DNA from: Porodaedalea pini
Lineage: Eukaryota > Basidiomycota > Agaricomycetes > Hymenochaetales > Hymenochaetaceae
Direction: 5' to 3'
Assembly (NCBI GenBank): GCA_002794775.1
Contig: NBAY01000117.1
Coordinates: 1-64,000 of the forward strand
Length of the DNA: 64,000 nucleotides
Made by a program: the position numbers and the translations under genes. Positions 1 through 10,488 of this stretch are shown here, piece after piece. The notes beneath the pieces are model-generated. The model was not told the origin of the DNA and did not search any database. It saw nothing but the letters and a program-made list of their open reading frames with translations. Position 1 is the first letter of the stretch. Every line of letters begins with the position of its first letter.

Positions 1-1356
1 GAAACATCGAGCTCGTGCACCGCGTCGTGCTTGCACCCCTCACACGCTACCGAGCAGACGACGCGCATGTACCCACTGATCTTATGGTAGAATACTATGC
101 CCAACGTGCGAGCGTGCCCGGGACTCTATTGATCACCGAGGTTGCCTTTATCGCCGCGAAGGCAGGAGGGTTTAATAATATACCAGGCATATGGAGTGAC
201 GAGCAGATCGAAGGATGGATGAAGGCATGTATGCAAGTCCTAACAAAGCTTATGTACAGTAGCTAATTCGGAAGAGATGCGTTAGATTGTCGATGCTGTC
301 CATTCGCAGGGCTCCTACATCTACATGCAGCTCTGGGCTCTTGGCCGTGCGGCACAACCCGCCGTCATATCACAGCCGGACTCCCCGAAGAATCCAGGTG
401 GACCCTATCCGTACGTTTCAGCGTCAGACATTCCTCTGAGTACCCACGACGATGGTATCAAGCCCCGTGCTCTCACTCACGAGGAGGTCCTTGAGTATGT
501 CGAGCTGTACGGGAAGGCCGCGTATAACGCGGTGCATCGTGCAGGCTTCGATGGTGTCGAAATTCACGGCGCGCATGGGTACCTGATCGATCAGTTTACC
601 CAGGACGTATCGAATAAGCGTTCGGACCAATGGGGCGGGAGTATAGAGAACCGGCTTCGCTTTGCTCTTGAGGTGACAAAGAAAGTCGTGAACGCAGTTG
701 GCGAGGAAAGGACTGGTATCCGATTGACCCCGTTCAATACTTTCCAAGGTGAGTATGTCGCTCAGGTATACTTCGCCGCGAGAGGTTTTGTCACTCAAGG
801 CTATATCATAAAGACATGAGGATGGAACACCCTCAGCCTACCTTTGCACGGCTCGTTGCATGTATCCGTGAGGCCTATCCGCGCTTTGCCTACCTGCACG
901 TCGTCGAGCCTCGCATTGCAGGTGCTTGGGACCGCACACCGCTCGAGGGCGAGTCGAACGATTTCCTGCGTGTCATCTGGAAAGGTCCCAGCAGCGCTCA
1001 GAACGGGTCAGTGTATCTTAGTGCCGGTGGTTACACGCCAGAGGGCGCACTGGAGGGAGCGGAGAAGAATGACGAACTTATTGTCTTTGGAAGGTACTTT
1101 ATCTCGAATGTGCGTATTCTACCTGTGCGACTTGCTTTCGATCCTGATGTCTGGATCTCTACGGTTGCGTTAAAAATATTTCTAGCCTGACTTGCCTGCG
1201 CGGATCAAGAACAACATCCCGTTCACGCCGTACAACCGCGATACGTTTTATACAGTTGGGCGTCCGGAGGGGTACATTGACTACGCGTTTGCGGACGCGG
1301 AGACGGAAATGAAGTATAAGGAGAAGAAGAGCGAACGGAAGCGGGCGAGTTTGTAG
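1..1356 (+). CDS. Old yellow enzyme (ene-reductase) copy A, 5' end cut by window edge
   Basis: FMN-dependent NAD(P)H ene-reductase of the OYE family, which reduces activated C=C bonds. Four exons fit in one frame: <1-224, 286-748, 814-1109, 1186-1356. The first intron would use a GC donor (GC..AG, 225-285); the other two are GT..AG. Family landmarks are visible: APLTR near the N-terminus, QLW in exon 2, the active-site string EIHGAHGYL (His/His plus proton-donor Tyr), the GGSIENR strand, and [11 protein letters not shown] at the FMN phosphate end. The start codon lies off-window; in the identical copy at 47577-48975 it encodes MPNSGAKLF. The gene converges on a truncated coiled-coil gene at 1713. 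Frame and motifs are certain; the substrate is unknown. Confidence 0.9.
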
Positions 1357-1967
1357 ATGTACCACGTTAGTTTTAGTTATAATGTGTATATGATGTAGCA
1401 TTCGGAACGTCTCAGAGCAGTGTGCGCAGCGCAATAGCGATTAGCAATTCTTCACCTTGAATATGTCGTGTGGTGCTCACACTGCATGCTATCCAACGAC
1501 TCATTACACAACATGGAAGTTCTGATATGAATGCTAACATCTACTGTGTGCGACAGATCACCGGCAATTATTCAATTTTAGCCCGGCCTCCAGTAGGCAG
1601 CTCTACATTCGCCAAGTTACCGTTGTTTCTTACGATTTAAAGGACTGAAGGTGAAGGAGACATTGTATAATTGTGTAGTAGTGGTAAATGGTAGGCGGAA
1701 ACATCTGGGTTATCACGCATCCAACACGTCCAGTCCTCGCTTCAACACGTCTACTCCAGATACTTTGCGCACGATCTCGGCAAACACTTTTTCCATCTCT
1801 TCCTTCTTCTCCTCCAGATCAGATCCCCCCGATGACTTGGCCTCGTTGTGCAACTTTGCATATCTTTCTCTATCGGTCCGAGAGGTGTCGTTGAGTACCT
1901 TGTCTCTTTCTTCATCTAACTTCCCTAGATCTTCTCTTCTCTTTGCTACCTGTTTCTGGATTGCCGG
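1..1967 (+). repeat. Inverted repeat arm A (identical to 46966-48932)
   Basis: Position x pairs with 48933-x on the other strand without any net indel, and every reading frame matches. I saw no mismatch until 1968 (c here, t expected). It contains the OYE gene and the 3' part of the coiled-coil gene. It runs off the left edge, so its true length is at least 1,967 bp. Confidence 0.93.
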
Positions 1968-2016
1968 CTTCTTGCTTTTCTCAAGCTTGTTTATATACCT
2001 ATTTTTAAGCGATTTA
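1713..2016 (-). pseudogene. Truncated copy of the coiled-coil protein gene
   Basis: The last about 95 codons are identical to the gene at 46780-47220, running from the KKPAIQKQ string to the terminal VLDA. The N-terminal part is missing. At about 2016 the sequence jumps from codon-bearing DNA to DNA that in the other copy lies at 46627, upstream of that gene's start, so about 290 bp including the start codon have been deleted. Just before the breakpoint the two copies also differ by several substitutions. An open frame continues to 2069 through unrelated upstream DNA, but nothing suggests a functional new start. Confidence 0.8.
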
Positions 2017-2232
2017 AGAATCACATCGTGGGGGGTGTGATGGAGGACAGTTGGAAAGAAACAGGGCAAAGATCCAGCTGGAGTTAAATTTGTGCCTCAA
2101 AATCTCCCTATGCAGGAATACGGGCGCCTCTGTACTCGAACTCGCATATAGGATACAGTCGGTCGCGGAGTGTAAAAAGGGACTTTCCCATAGCGAGTGC
2201 ATATCTAAGCAGACGATGTGGCTTTGTCACAC
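1968..2232. repeat. Diverged continuation of the inverted repeat
   Basis: Still clearly homologous to the other strand of 46403-46627 plus 46915-46965, but with many substitutions, small indels and the 290-bp deletion. This contrasts sharply with the perfect identity up to 1967. Confidence 0.75.
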
Positions 2233-2501
2233 TGTGGCCATAGAATTCTAATAACATATAAGAAGTGGGTCGGACTGTAGGAGGGTGGGATACTCTGGGT
2301 TGACTGTTCTACTCATAACGTATTTCTACCACACGATTCCGCCCCAATGAAGAAAGCAACGACTCGGACCTCCGAGTGCAATCATTTATCCAATGCAATA
2401 TCTCAACATTTGAACAAATCTTAGGTGTAATTCTAACTTCATCTGAATATCAGAGCCAAGCAACGCATGACCTACTACGTGCTCACAAAAATTCATATTG
2501 A
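2233..2501. other. Intergenic, nothing recognised
   Basis: AT-rich spacer between the repeat and the 3' end of OYE2. I see no gene, RNA or repeat here. Confidence 0.5.
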
Positions 2502-3887
2502 TCAGCCGCGCACACTCTTCTTCGCTTTGTAATTAGCCTCCGCCTCCGCGTTCGCAAATGCGTAATCAATGTAACCCTTCGGACCACGTGTGTAAAATGT
2601 CTTCCGGTCATATAGTGTGAGAGGTATATTGTTCTTGATCCGCGCAGGCAAGTCGGGCTAGGATTTTTATTATACCGAAACCATGAGTCATCAGTTACGT
2701 AGAGCCCCGGACATTCAGAATGGTAGGCAGAAAACGTACATTTGAGATAAAGTACCTTCCAAAGACAATGAGTTCGTCTTTGTTCTCCGCTTCCTCCAGC
2801 GCGCTTTCCGGCGTGTACCCACCAGCGCTAAGATACACTGATCCGTTCTTCGCGCTGCTGGGCCCCTTCCAGATGGCACGAAGGAAATCGTTTGACTCGC
2901 CCTCAAGCACCGTGCGGTCTGCAGACCCGGCAATGCGCGGTTCAACGACGTGAAGGTAGGCAAAGCGCGGGTAGGCTTCACGAACGCGAGCGACGAACTG
3001 TGCGAAGGTGGGGTATGGGTGGTCCATTCGCATGTCTTTATAATATAGTTTTATGTGAGAAACTTGAGCGGCGAAGTATACCTGAGCGACATACTCACCT
3101 TGGAAAGTATTGAACGGGCTTAGTCGAATGCCAGTCCTTTCCTCGCCCACGACGCTCACAACCTTTTTAGTCACTTCAAGAGCGAAACGAATGCGATTCT
3201 CTATGCTCCCGCCCCACTTGTCCGTGCGCTTGTTCGACACATCCTGAGTAAACTGATCGATCAAGTACCCATGCGCGCAGTGAATCTCGACGCCATCGAA
3301 TCCAGCAAGATGCACTGCGTTATATGCCGCCTGACCGTGCAGTTCGATGTATTCAAGGATCTCTTCACGCGTGAGCGCACGAGGGTTGATACCGTCATCG
3401 TAGGTACTAAGAGGAATGTCTGACGCTGAGACGTAGGGATGCGGTCCGCCTGGATTTTTCGGTGAGTCGGGTTGTGAGATGACGGCGGATGTAGCCGCGC
3501 GGCCATTCGCATAAAGCTGCATGTAGATGTAAGAGCCTTGTGAATGGACGGCATCAGCAACCTGAGGCACATTTTTCAGAATCGAGAATATACGAGCTTC
3601 ATTAGGTGCAGTGCTCGTACCTTCTTCCAACCCTCGATCTGTGCGTCATTCCATATACCCGGTACGTTGTCGAAACCTCCCGCCTTCGCAGCGATGAAGG
3701 TCCCCTCGGCAATGAGCAAAGTACCATGAGTGCTCGCACGCTGGGCGTACATGTCCACCATCAAGTCCGTTGGGACGTGCGCATCGTCTGCATGGAAGCG
3801 CGTAAGGGGAGCTAGCATCACTCGGTGAGAGAGCTTGAGGTTTCCGACACAAATGGGCTGGAAGAGTTTCGCTCCGGAGTCAGGCAT
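2502..3887 (-). CDS. Old yellow enzyme copy 2, intact, with Trp-to-Tyr active-site change
   Basis: Intact OYE of 393 residues. Exons on the minus strand are 3887-3621, 3561-3099, 3035-2740 and 2657-2502, all with GT..AG introns in the same places as copies A and 4. The start (MPDSGAKLF) matches all paralogues. The N-terminal APLTR and the active-site string EIHCAHGYL (His183, His186, Tyr188) are present. The usually conserved QLW reads QLY here (residues 104-106) and the next Leu is Asn. By alignment this Trp is Trp116 of yeast OYE1, which shapes the substrate pocket. The 63-bp intron 2 happens to be open in frame. It is divergent from methyltransferase pseudogene MT1, sharing 326 bp. No lesion is visible. 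Confidence 0.9.
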
Positions 3888-4213
3888 CTGCGTGGAAGAC
3901 TGGTATGAGGCAACATTACATGCAAAGGCTACACGGTGTGCTTTACCGTTCTCTGTCAACTGAGCTAAGGGCGATAGAATGACGGGATAGCAAATAATTC
4001 GCATTAATATGTTTCAACAGAGACACGCTGCACAATGGCTTGGTAATGGACATGAAAAATCCACGAGATCAAGGTGTGTCAGCGCCCAGTCCAGATAAGA
4101 GGATAAAGAGCGTTCGCTGACTCACCGCAGTAACCAGCAGGTATTGACCCTATAGCGTGCTGAGCGGCTAGCAGTGTTATTGATCGCTTACAGCAATTCG
4201 GCGGTCCATAGCA
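3888..4213. promoter_or_regulatory. Bidirectional promoter of OYE2 and MT1
   Basis: 326 bp between two divergent start codons. It is recognisably homologous to the upstream region of OYE4 (48976 to about 49275), sharing an ATTCGCAT-like block and GTTCGCTGACTCAC, and it contains a TGACTCA bZIP-type site. The head-to-head arrangement recurs at 53922-54245. Confidence 0.65.
4118..4124. promoter_or_regulatory. TGACTCA (AP-1/Gcn4/Yap-type) motif
   Basis: Perfect 7-bp bZIP consensus 231 bp upstream of the OYE2 start and 90 bp upstream of MT1. It is conserved in sequence and spacing upstream of OYE4 (49199-49205). Binding is inferred, not shown. Confidence 0.5.
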
Positions 4214-4800
4214 ATGACGACGTTCGCAGAGTCCACGTTCAACGCCAAGGTCTATCGTGATGCAGCAAACGCGCCCACGGACATATCCGCGCCAGCCAGA
4301 TGTTTTTGTCTTCCGTAATCACAAACATGGATCGAGCAGGCAGCGCTGTCGATGCACTTGCAGTCGACCTATGTAGGATGCGGCACTTAGTAAATTTAAT
4401 ATGTGCTAAACCTGGATATCTTGAGGTCAAGCGACAGAGGAGTCAGATCCTTTCAAGCACGTTATCCGCGACGACCCAAAGCTAGATCGTGCGCGCCAGT
4501 ACGTCAATGGCGAGCTTTGAGGGCCAGACGAGGGCATCTCGAAGATGCAGTACGAGGTCACAGGGTCTTCAGTCGGGAGTCACCACCTTTTTTTTTGGAA
4601 GATGAGAGAGCATGGAGTTGGAGGTCTGAGGCACGCTACAAATTGTACAATGATTACCCGAGTTAGGGCATCCGTCCGTAGTCATCCGCATCCGCGGATA
4701 CAGATTCCCACGAATGGTGAAAACGATTTTCACCTGTGTCGTCGATTTTTATTTTTATCCTATTCTATTCGACACAGCTCAGGCGGCCCACTAGTACCGA
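4214..4800 (+). pseudogene. Methyltransferase pseudogene MT1
   Basis: Decayed copy of the class I SAM-dependent methyltransferase found at 45036-46271. The start MTTFAESTFN aligns with MATFAKSSFN of MT2, and later stretches (ARQYVNGEL, DEGISKMQYE) align with exon 2. Homology continues through intron 2 into the start of exon 3 (GCTCAGGC, about 4790). Frameshifts, loss of the LGCGTG SAM-binding loop and an in-frame TGA (4518-4520) disable it. Exons 3-5 are gone. Between 4800 and 5047 I recognise nothing. Confidence 0.8.
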
Positions 4801-5047
4801 TATTAGAACTCATGCAATGTGGCAAAGACATAACAAGACAATCCTTCCCAGAAGCGCCAACAAAGCCGTCCATTTGAAATGTCGCGGGCATGAAGCTCAA
4901 CTCCGCATATTAACGACATTGATTTTATACACACAATTTTGTACGTCGTCGGACCGTTCTATCGCGTAAGGTCTAGAAAAGAAGAAAAAAGACACAGTAC
5001 TTTTCCTGAAAGGAACGATCATCCTCAAGTGCACCCTTCCGAGCTGC

Positions 5048-6335
5048 CTACTTATGCTTGTAAACCGCCTCGGCCTCAGCGTCGGCAAAGGTGTAGTCGT
5101 TGTAACCGACCGGGTTTCCTACGTCGTAGAAGGTCTTACGGTTATGCGGCCTCACTTCAAGGTTTTTCTTGATACGTGCCGGAAGGTCGGGCTGTACATC
5201 CAAACCAGCATTTCAACATCTCAAAGCAGAGTACTGAAGAATAAAGAAACACGCACGTTGGAAATGTAGTACCGTCCGAAAGCCACGACGTCTCCCGTCC
5301 GCTCTGCGGCCTCGATCGCATTCTGTGCAGTGTACCCGCCAGCGGCGACAAATACAGACCCATTCTTCTCGCTCTGCGGGCCTTTCCAGATGACGCGTAG
5401 GAAGTCATTCGACTCGCCCGAGAGCGGCGTGCGGTCGGAGATACCGGCGACGCGCGGCTCGACGACGTGGAGGTAGGAAAGACGCGGGTACGCCTCGCGG
5501 ACGCGGCTGACGAGGTATGCGAAGGTAGGCTGTACATGCTTCATGCGCATGCCTTGGAAGGTGCTGAACGGACTTAGACGAAGGGCGGTGCGCTCTTCGC
5601 CCACCACACTCGTGACTTTCTTGATGACCTCGAGTGCGAATCGCGTGCGATTCTCGATGCTCCCGCCCCACTGATCCGTGCGCTTGTTCGAGACGTCCTG
5701 CGTGAACTGGTCGATGAGATAGCCATGAGCGCCATGGATCTCGACACCGTCGAAGCCTGCACGATGCACCGCGTTGTGTGCCGCCTGGCCGAAGAGTTCG
5801 ATATACTCCAGGATCTCTTCATGAGAAAGCGGCCGAGGAGCAGGACCATCCTGGGACTCGGGCATCTTAACGTCAGATGCGGAGACGTAGTCGTAAGGTC
5901 CGCCGGGGTTTGCAGGAGAGTCAGGTTTGGCAAGGACGTCCGGAGACGCAGCGCGCCCTAGTTGCCAGAGCTGCAAGTATATGTAAGATCCACGCGCATG
6001 CACGGCATTCACAACCTGCAGAAGTTTTTTTTAGATATACGTTATCATAAGCATTCAGAGTGAGCATACTTCTTCCAGCCTTCGACTTATGCGTCACACC
6101 AGATACCTGGGACTTTGTCGTACCCGCCTGCCTTGGCAGCGATGAAGGTTCCCTCGGTGATGAGCAAGGAACCGGGAGAACTTGCACGTTGCGTATAATA
6201 GTCCACCATGATATCCGTAGGGACGTGCGCATCATCAGCACGGAAGCGAGTGATTGGTGCAAGCACGACACGATGTGCGAGCTCGAGGTTACCTACACGG
6301 ATAGGTTGGAAGAGCTTGGCACCTGAGTTTGACAT
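5048..6335 (-). pseudogene. Old yellow enzyme copy 3, recently inactivated
   Basis: Nearly complete OYE with exons 6335 to about 6069, 6015-5257 and 5191-5048. Exons 2 and 3 are fused as in copy 6, so this subfamily lacks intron 2. All catalytic landmarks are present in exon 2 ([12 protein letters not shown]). Two lesions break exon 1: a CAA-to-TAA stop at 6087-6089 and loss of one G at the exon-1 splice donor, giving a frameshift. Everything downstream remains open, so inactivation looks recent. Its upstream DNA (6336-6590) is homologous to the promoter of copy 6. It could be translated only as an 82-residue fragment. Confidence 0.88.
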
Positions 6336-6590
6336 CTATGCAAGAGCAGAAGGGGATAGCCAGATATATGCGGTCCGTTAGTTGAGCTCGTTTATGGTTA
6401 TCTGTTCTGGTTCCTTCCCCCAGAGTCGACGTTTTTATGCATAGCAACGAGGATGGCTTGCTAATAAGTCTGGAAACTTCTCAATTTTATCAACCGGCAT
6501 TATTCATCCGCCTCCAGTAAAGCAGGTACGGATATAGTTTTTTGAGAGAAGTTTGACACAAGACCGATCTCAGGAAACCCCTCCCAGCCG
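6336..6590. promoter_or_regulatory. OYE3 promoter and remnant of a divergent partner's promoter
   Basis: Reverse complement aligns with the OYE6 upstream region (53990-54245), including a GCATAAAAAC TATA-like box, a CTTATTAGCAAGCCA block, and further out GGATATA and AAGTTTGACA blocks that in the OYE6 locus belong to the methyltransferase side. This implies that a methyltransferase once started just to the right. Confidence 0.65.
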
Positions 6591-7549
6591 GAAACATCGG
6601 TATCGCTGGAATCAGCCACAATCCCCGAGTAGTTCCAGCCATTCCCGACGCTATAAATGTTATTCCATATTCGGTGTGCTCCATTGTACTCCAGTTACAT
6701 TTCAACCCTTTTCAAGTTTTCTTAGAGCTTTACAAGCAATTCTTGAAGCAGTTCAAAGCAATGTACAAGTGGTTCCGAAAAGTGTTCGTCACCCCCTTTT
6801 CGGAATCGATCGGTGCACCTGAATTCGGAGTGTAAAGTCGGAGACGTAGAGGTCGAGAGCGGTGCGGGTGGCGGGAGAGCGGATCCGTGGTGCTCGAGGA
6901 ACTCGCTGCCGCAGAAGGTGAACATGCTCTCTTCTCCACGATGGGCGGGGGGGGGGGGGGGGCACCGAAAGCGGACAAGTTATGAGCATACCCATGCCTG
7001 TGCCGAGGCTGCTCATGTCGGGGTCCGGAGGCGCGCAGAGGCTCACCTGTATGAGTCTATATGCGCGCCTCGAAGAAGGCGCAAAAGGAGGCCGAAGGTG
7101 GACCGCTATGGCTCTGCGTGGTGTTCGATGAGGACGAGGACATTGATGGAGTCGTGGCCGGTGGTGAGCATGTTGGGACTAAAGAGTTCTTCACTTAGAT
7201 TTGGGAGATGAACAGGTTGTTCGATAGCAGCATGATGGTGGTGCTTTGGCAGCAAGCCAAGTTATCAATTGCAAGATGAGGGTATCGTATTCGTGCTCGA
7301 TTGCGTCCACGACGGCGCAAAAGGCCGAGTGTCGATCCAGCAGAAAGTTCGGCGACCCGGTCCAATATTTCTTTCCGGGTTGCCGAGGTAGCGTGAGTCA
7401 CCTCTTTATAATATCTGCTATCTACTACCTGCAGACTACCAACCGCAACGGAACTACGAAACACTAAAACAAAAACAAGAAAGACGGACGAAGAGCACAA
7501 GATAATGGAAGAACTAGATATGGTGTGGTTTGGTTCGAACGTGTGGGTT
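6591..7549. other. Unassigned GC-rich stretch with a 15-base G run
   Basis: About 960 bp between the OYE3 promoter and the palindromic MITE. It has overlapping open frames on both strands (for example 6722-6925 minus, 6813-7211 plus), none with recognisable domains. A run of 15 G occurs at 6948-6962. It may be a decayed gene fragment or the 3' flank of the LINE; I cannot tell. Confidence 0.3.
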
Positions 7550-7551
7550 TA

Positions 7552-8402
7552 CAGCCATTTTCATAAGTCCTGTGACACGTGCATGTCACGTGAAATGAGC
7601 CGTGTCAGAGCCAAAGTGTCGAAAAATTAGAATGAATGCCTATTTTCTCTGTGAATTCTGCACAGTACCTGCTCATTAAGTACTCAAAAAAAAAGGCACA
7701 GTTCTCAGGAGAAGAAATATGTAAAATAGGGAGCAATAAATTGACTGTGTAGGTGGGTGGAGATCAAACAAGTGCAGCTGGTCTGTTCTCTCACACATTT
7801 CCACTGAGATTCAAAAAATATGGCTCCCCTACATCTACCTATAAAATTCTTTCCTGTGTCTGTAAATTAAGTATATGACTATACCAACATCTCCTGCAAG
7901 TTTGAAGCCAATCCATTCAGTATTCATGGTCCAGCAGCAAGATTTGTGTTCTACTCTGCAAGATCTGTTGTGAGAAAAGGAGGGTGGAAAGAGCTTGAAG
8001 TGGAACACAAATCTTGCTGCTGGACCATGAATACTGAATGGATTGGCTTCAAACTTGCAGGAGATGTTGGTATAGTCATATACTTAATTTACAGACACAG
8101 GAAAGAATTTTATAGGTAGATGTAGGGGAGCCATATTTTTTGAATCTCAGTGGAAATGTGTGAGAGAACAGACCAGCTGCACTTGTTTGATCTCCACCCA
8201 CCTACACAGTCAATTTATTGCTCCCTATTTTACATATTTCTTCTCCTGAGAACTGTGCCTTTTTTTTTGAGTACTTAATGAGCAGGTACTGTGCAGAATT
8301 CACAGAGAAAATAGGCATTCATTCTAATTTTTCGACACTTTGGCTCTGACATGGCTCATTTCATGTGACATGCATGTGTCACAGAACTTATGAAAATGGC
8401 TG
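7552..8402. mobile_element. Palindromic fold-back MITE of the composite-element family
   Basis: Two arms of about 403 bp (7552-7954 and 8000-8402) are almost perfect reverse complements around a 45-bp spacer. Pairing holds at a constant coordinate sum of 15954, so no indels separate the arms. TA dinucleotides flank it (7550-7551, 8403-8404), the Tc1/mariner target. The tips (CAGCCATTTTCATAAGT) resemble those of the 10489-32689 element (CTGCCCTTTTCAGAAGT), and both share a TCATTAAG(T/C)ACTCAAAAAA block further in. It encodes nothing. Confidence 0.85.
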
Positions 8403-8404
8403 TA

Positions 8405-10486
8405 AGTATTGAAGTTATGAATGGTAGGAGGAAGGTAGCTCAGAAAAAATAGGCATAGTGTCCGGAGGATGACGAAATGAAAAGTATGTGAACTTGATTA
8501 ATAAAAGAAAATTATTGGGGCAGAACCAGTCAAGAAAGGACAAAGGTAGTGAACGTTGGTGAAAGAGGCTGTTTTGTATATGGGAGAAAAAGGCACAACA
8601 ATTAAGAACATGGTGAACATCATGTTTGATACAGAGAGGGTCCAGGCAATGTGGTTCGAGGTTTTGTATATGCGAATTGAGTACGTTAAGCATTAAGCTT
8701 GCAGCATGAGATTGAACTGAGCAATATATCCTTTTCTCAGGAGATAGCTTCAAGAATAGTCTGATCGTGCATGTGGGGTTTAGGATGAATGAGGAGGGTT
8801 TGAGTATAGAACAGTGTCCTCATAAATTGATCAGATTGGCTTTCCAGTCTCAGAGAAGATCAAGCTGTACTCGTGCAGATAGATTCAGGAGAGATCCAGG
8901 GATTGGTTCACAGTGTGGCTTGATAGTGGCATCTTTGGCCAGCTTGTCAGCTTTTAAATTGCCCAAGACTCCACAGTGTGAGGGAAGCCATTGGACAGTG
9001 ATGTGGGATGTGTCATGATGGAGGGCAAGAAATATGCCACATAGACAGTGAAATAAGATGATGAAGTTGGTGTGGTGTGTGTTGTTGGAGAAGATGAGCT
9101 CGACACAATTAAGTGAATCCGTGATGATATTGATGTGGACTGGGGTGAAGCATCTCAAGAGGAGGGAGGATATCTGATGCATGGCTGCGATGAGTGCTTC
9201 CTGCTCTTCAAACAGAATATTCAAATGAGAGTGCACTTCTGAAGAAAAGACAGTGAGTTTGCAATGATTGTGCATTATGACAAAACCATGGCTGCCATTG
9301 TAGGAACCGTCGTCATCAGGAATGATGGAGCCACCTGTGAAGATGAAATATTGATAAGGTGGAGGGTGCAGAAAGAAAGAATTGAATTGGCAAATAGTGA
9401 GTAGTCACTGTTTGATAGAAGGAATAGGAGCAAGAATGAGTCATGAGTGAATTTGAGTAAAAACAGGGTATGAAATAGATTTAGGAATGATTGTGTTAGG
9501 AAGTAGAGACAAAGTTAAATAACTTTTGTTGTTTTGTTGGATTTTAGAATGAGAAAAGTAGGAAAGAAGAAAACATTGAGAAAGAATGTGAATAAAAATA
9601 TTGAGAGGGGGGCATGATAAAAACAATTCAGCAATGGAAGAGTTGATGTTTGAATGGAAAATAGAGTGTAGGAATTTATTTTGTATGGGTTGTAATATAG
9701 ACAAAATAAATGGTGAGTCAGGGAATAATATGGCACCGTAAGTGGCAACCAAACAAATAAAACCAAAATAAAGAAGGCGAGCATATTGAAAGTACACACT
9801 GTTTGAACAGTTGAAAAGGAAATAATGTTGATGAAGGGTCAATAGTGCTTTGTTGGTGCGTGCTTCAAAATGTGGTTTAGGTAAAAGGTCAAAAGTAAAA
9901 ATGACCTCAAGCCATGGAAGTTGTCGAGAAGGAGGGATGATGCAACCATTTGGAAGTGATAAGGACACATTAGAAGAATGGGGTTGATAAAATAAAAAGG
10001 AGCAAAAATAGAAGACAGCTATGCTAGGATGCAGGATGATATGGAGAAGTTCAATGGCATCAGGGTCGATTGACAAACCGATGGTTTGAAATTGTGAAGA
10101 TAAAAAGAGAAACTGATTGTGCAGGCGTACCAAGTTTGTCTTGATACTGAGCGGCTGAGCTGTAAGAAGGTGATCATCCATATAAGCAAGTAAAGGGTGA
10201 TGAAGACCAAAACGTTGGTTGTAAGAAAAGATGATGTCCGCAGCTGAAAAAACTGAAATGAGATGAGATAAGGGGGACCCTTGAGGGACATTGTGATTGG
10301 GTTTGATAAAAGGGTTTGAAAAGAAATTGTTAAAATGAAAAGAAATAGGTCTGTCTCTGAGCTATCTGGTGAAGACATGAATAAAGTTGGGGTGAACATT
10401 GGAACAAATGAGTTTGTTCAAAAGGAGAGGGTGCAAAATATTATTGAAAAATCCTTGAATGTCAATGGTGAGGATAGAAGTGATGT
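8405..10486 (-). mobile_element. LINE non-LTR retrotransposon, 3' half (reverse transcriptase, RNase H)
   Basis: Decayed pol of a non-LTR retrotransposon, read right to left. Reverse-transcriptase motif A is TIDIQGFFNN at the right end, then motif B (VPQGSPLS) and motif C (AYMDDHLL, near 10173-10184, catalytic Asp pair kept). RNase H follows at 9275-8850, with TDSLNCVEL and WLPSHCGVLGN..AD.LAKDA, and a Cys/His-rich tail ends near 8415. Stops interrupt several segments. The reading frame joins exactly to 32692 and above once the 10489-32689 insertion and one TA are removed. Confidence 0.85.
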
Positions 10487-10488
10487 TA

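Noticed and set aside
424..798. 124-codon minus-strand frame opposite OYE exon 2, repeated at 48135-48509 and similar at 54620-55114
   Set aside because: It is antisense to conserved OYE codons, recurs wherever OYE exon 2 occurs and has no domain; it follows from codon bias, not from a gene.
6948..6962. G15 run as a regulatory or structural signal
   Set aside because: Probably a simple homopolymer; its length is unreliable and nothing adjoins it.
7549..8405. Palindrome read as a CRISPR-like or attachment structure
   Set aside because: TA duplications and tip homology identify it as a fold-back MITE.
8415..10399. Possible fungal membrane proteins, suggested by hydrophobic minus-strand frames
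   Set aside because: RT motifs A-C and RNase H motifs show that this is LINE pol; hydrophobicity reflects AT-rich decay.
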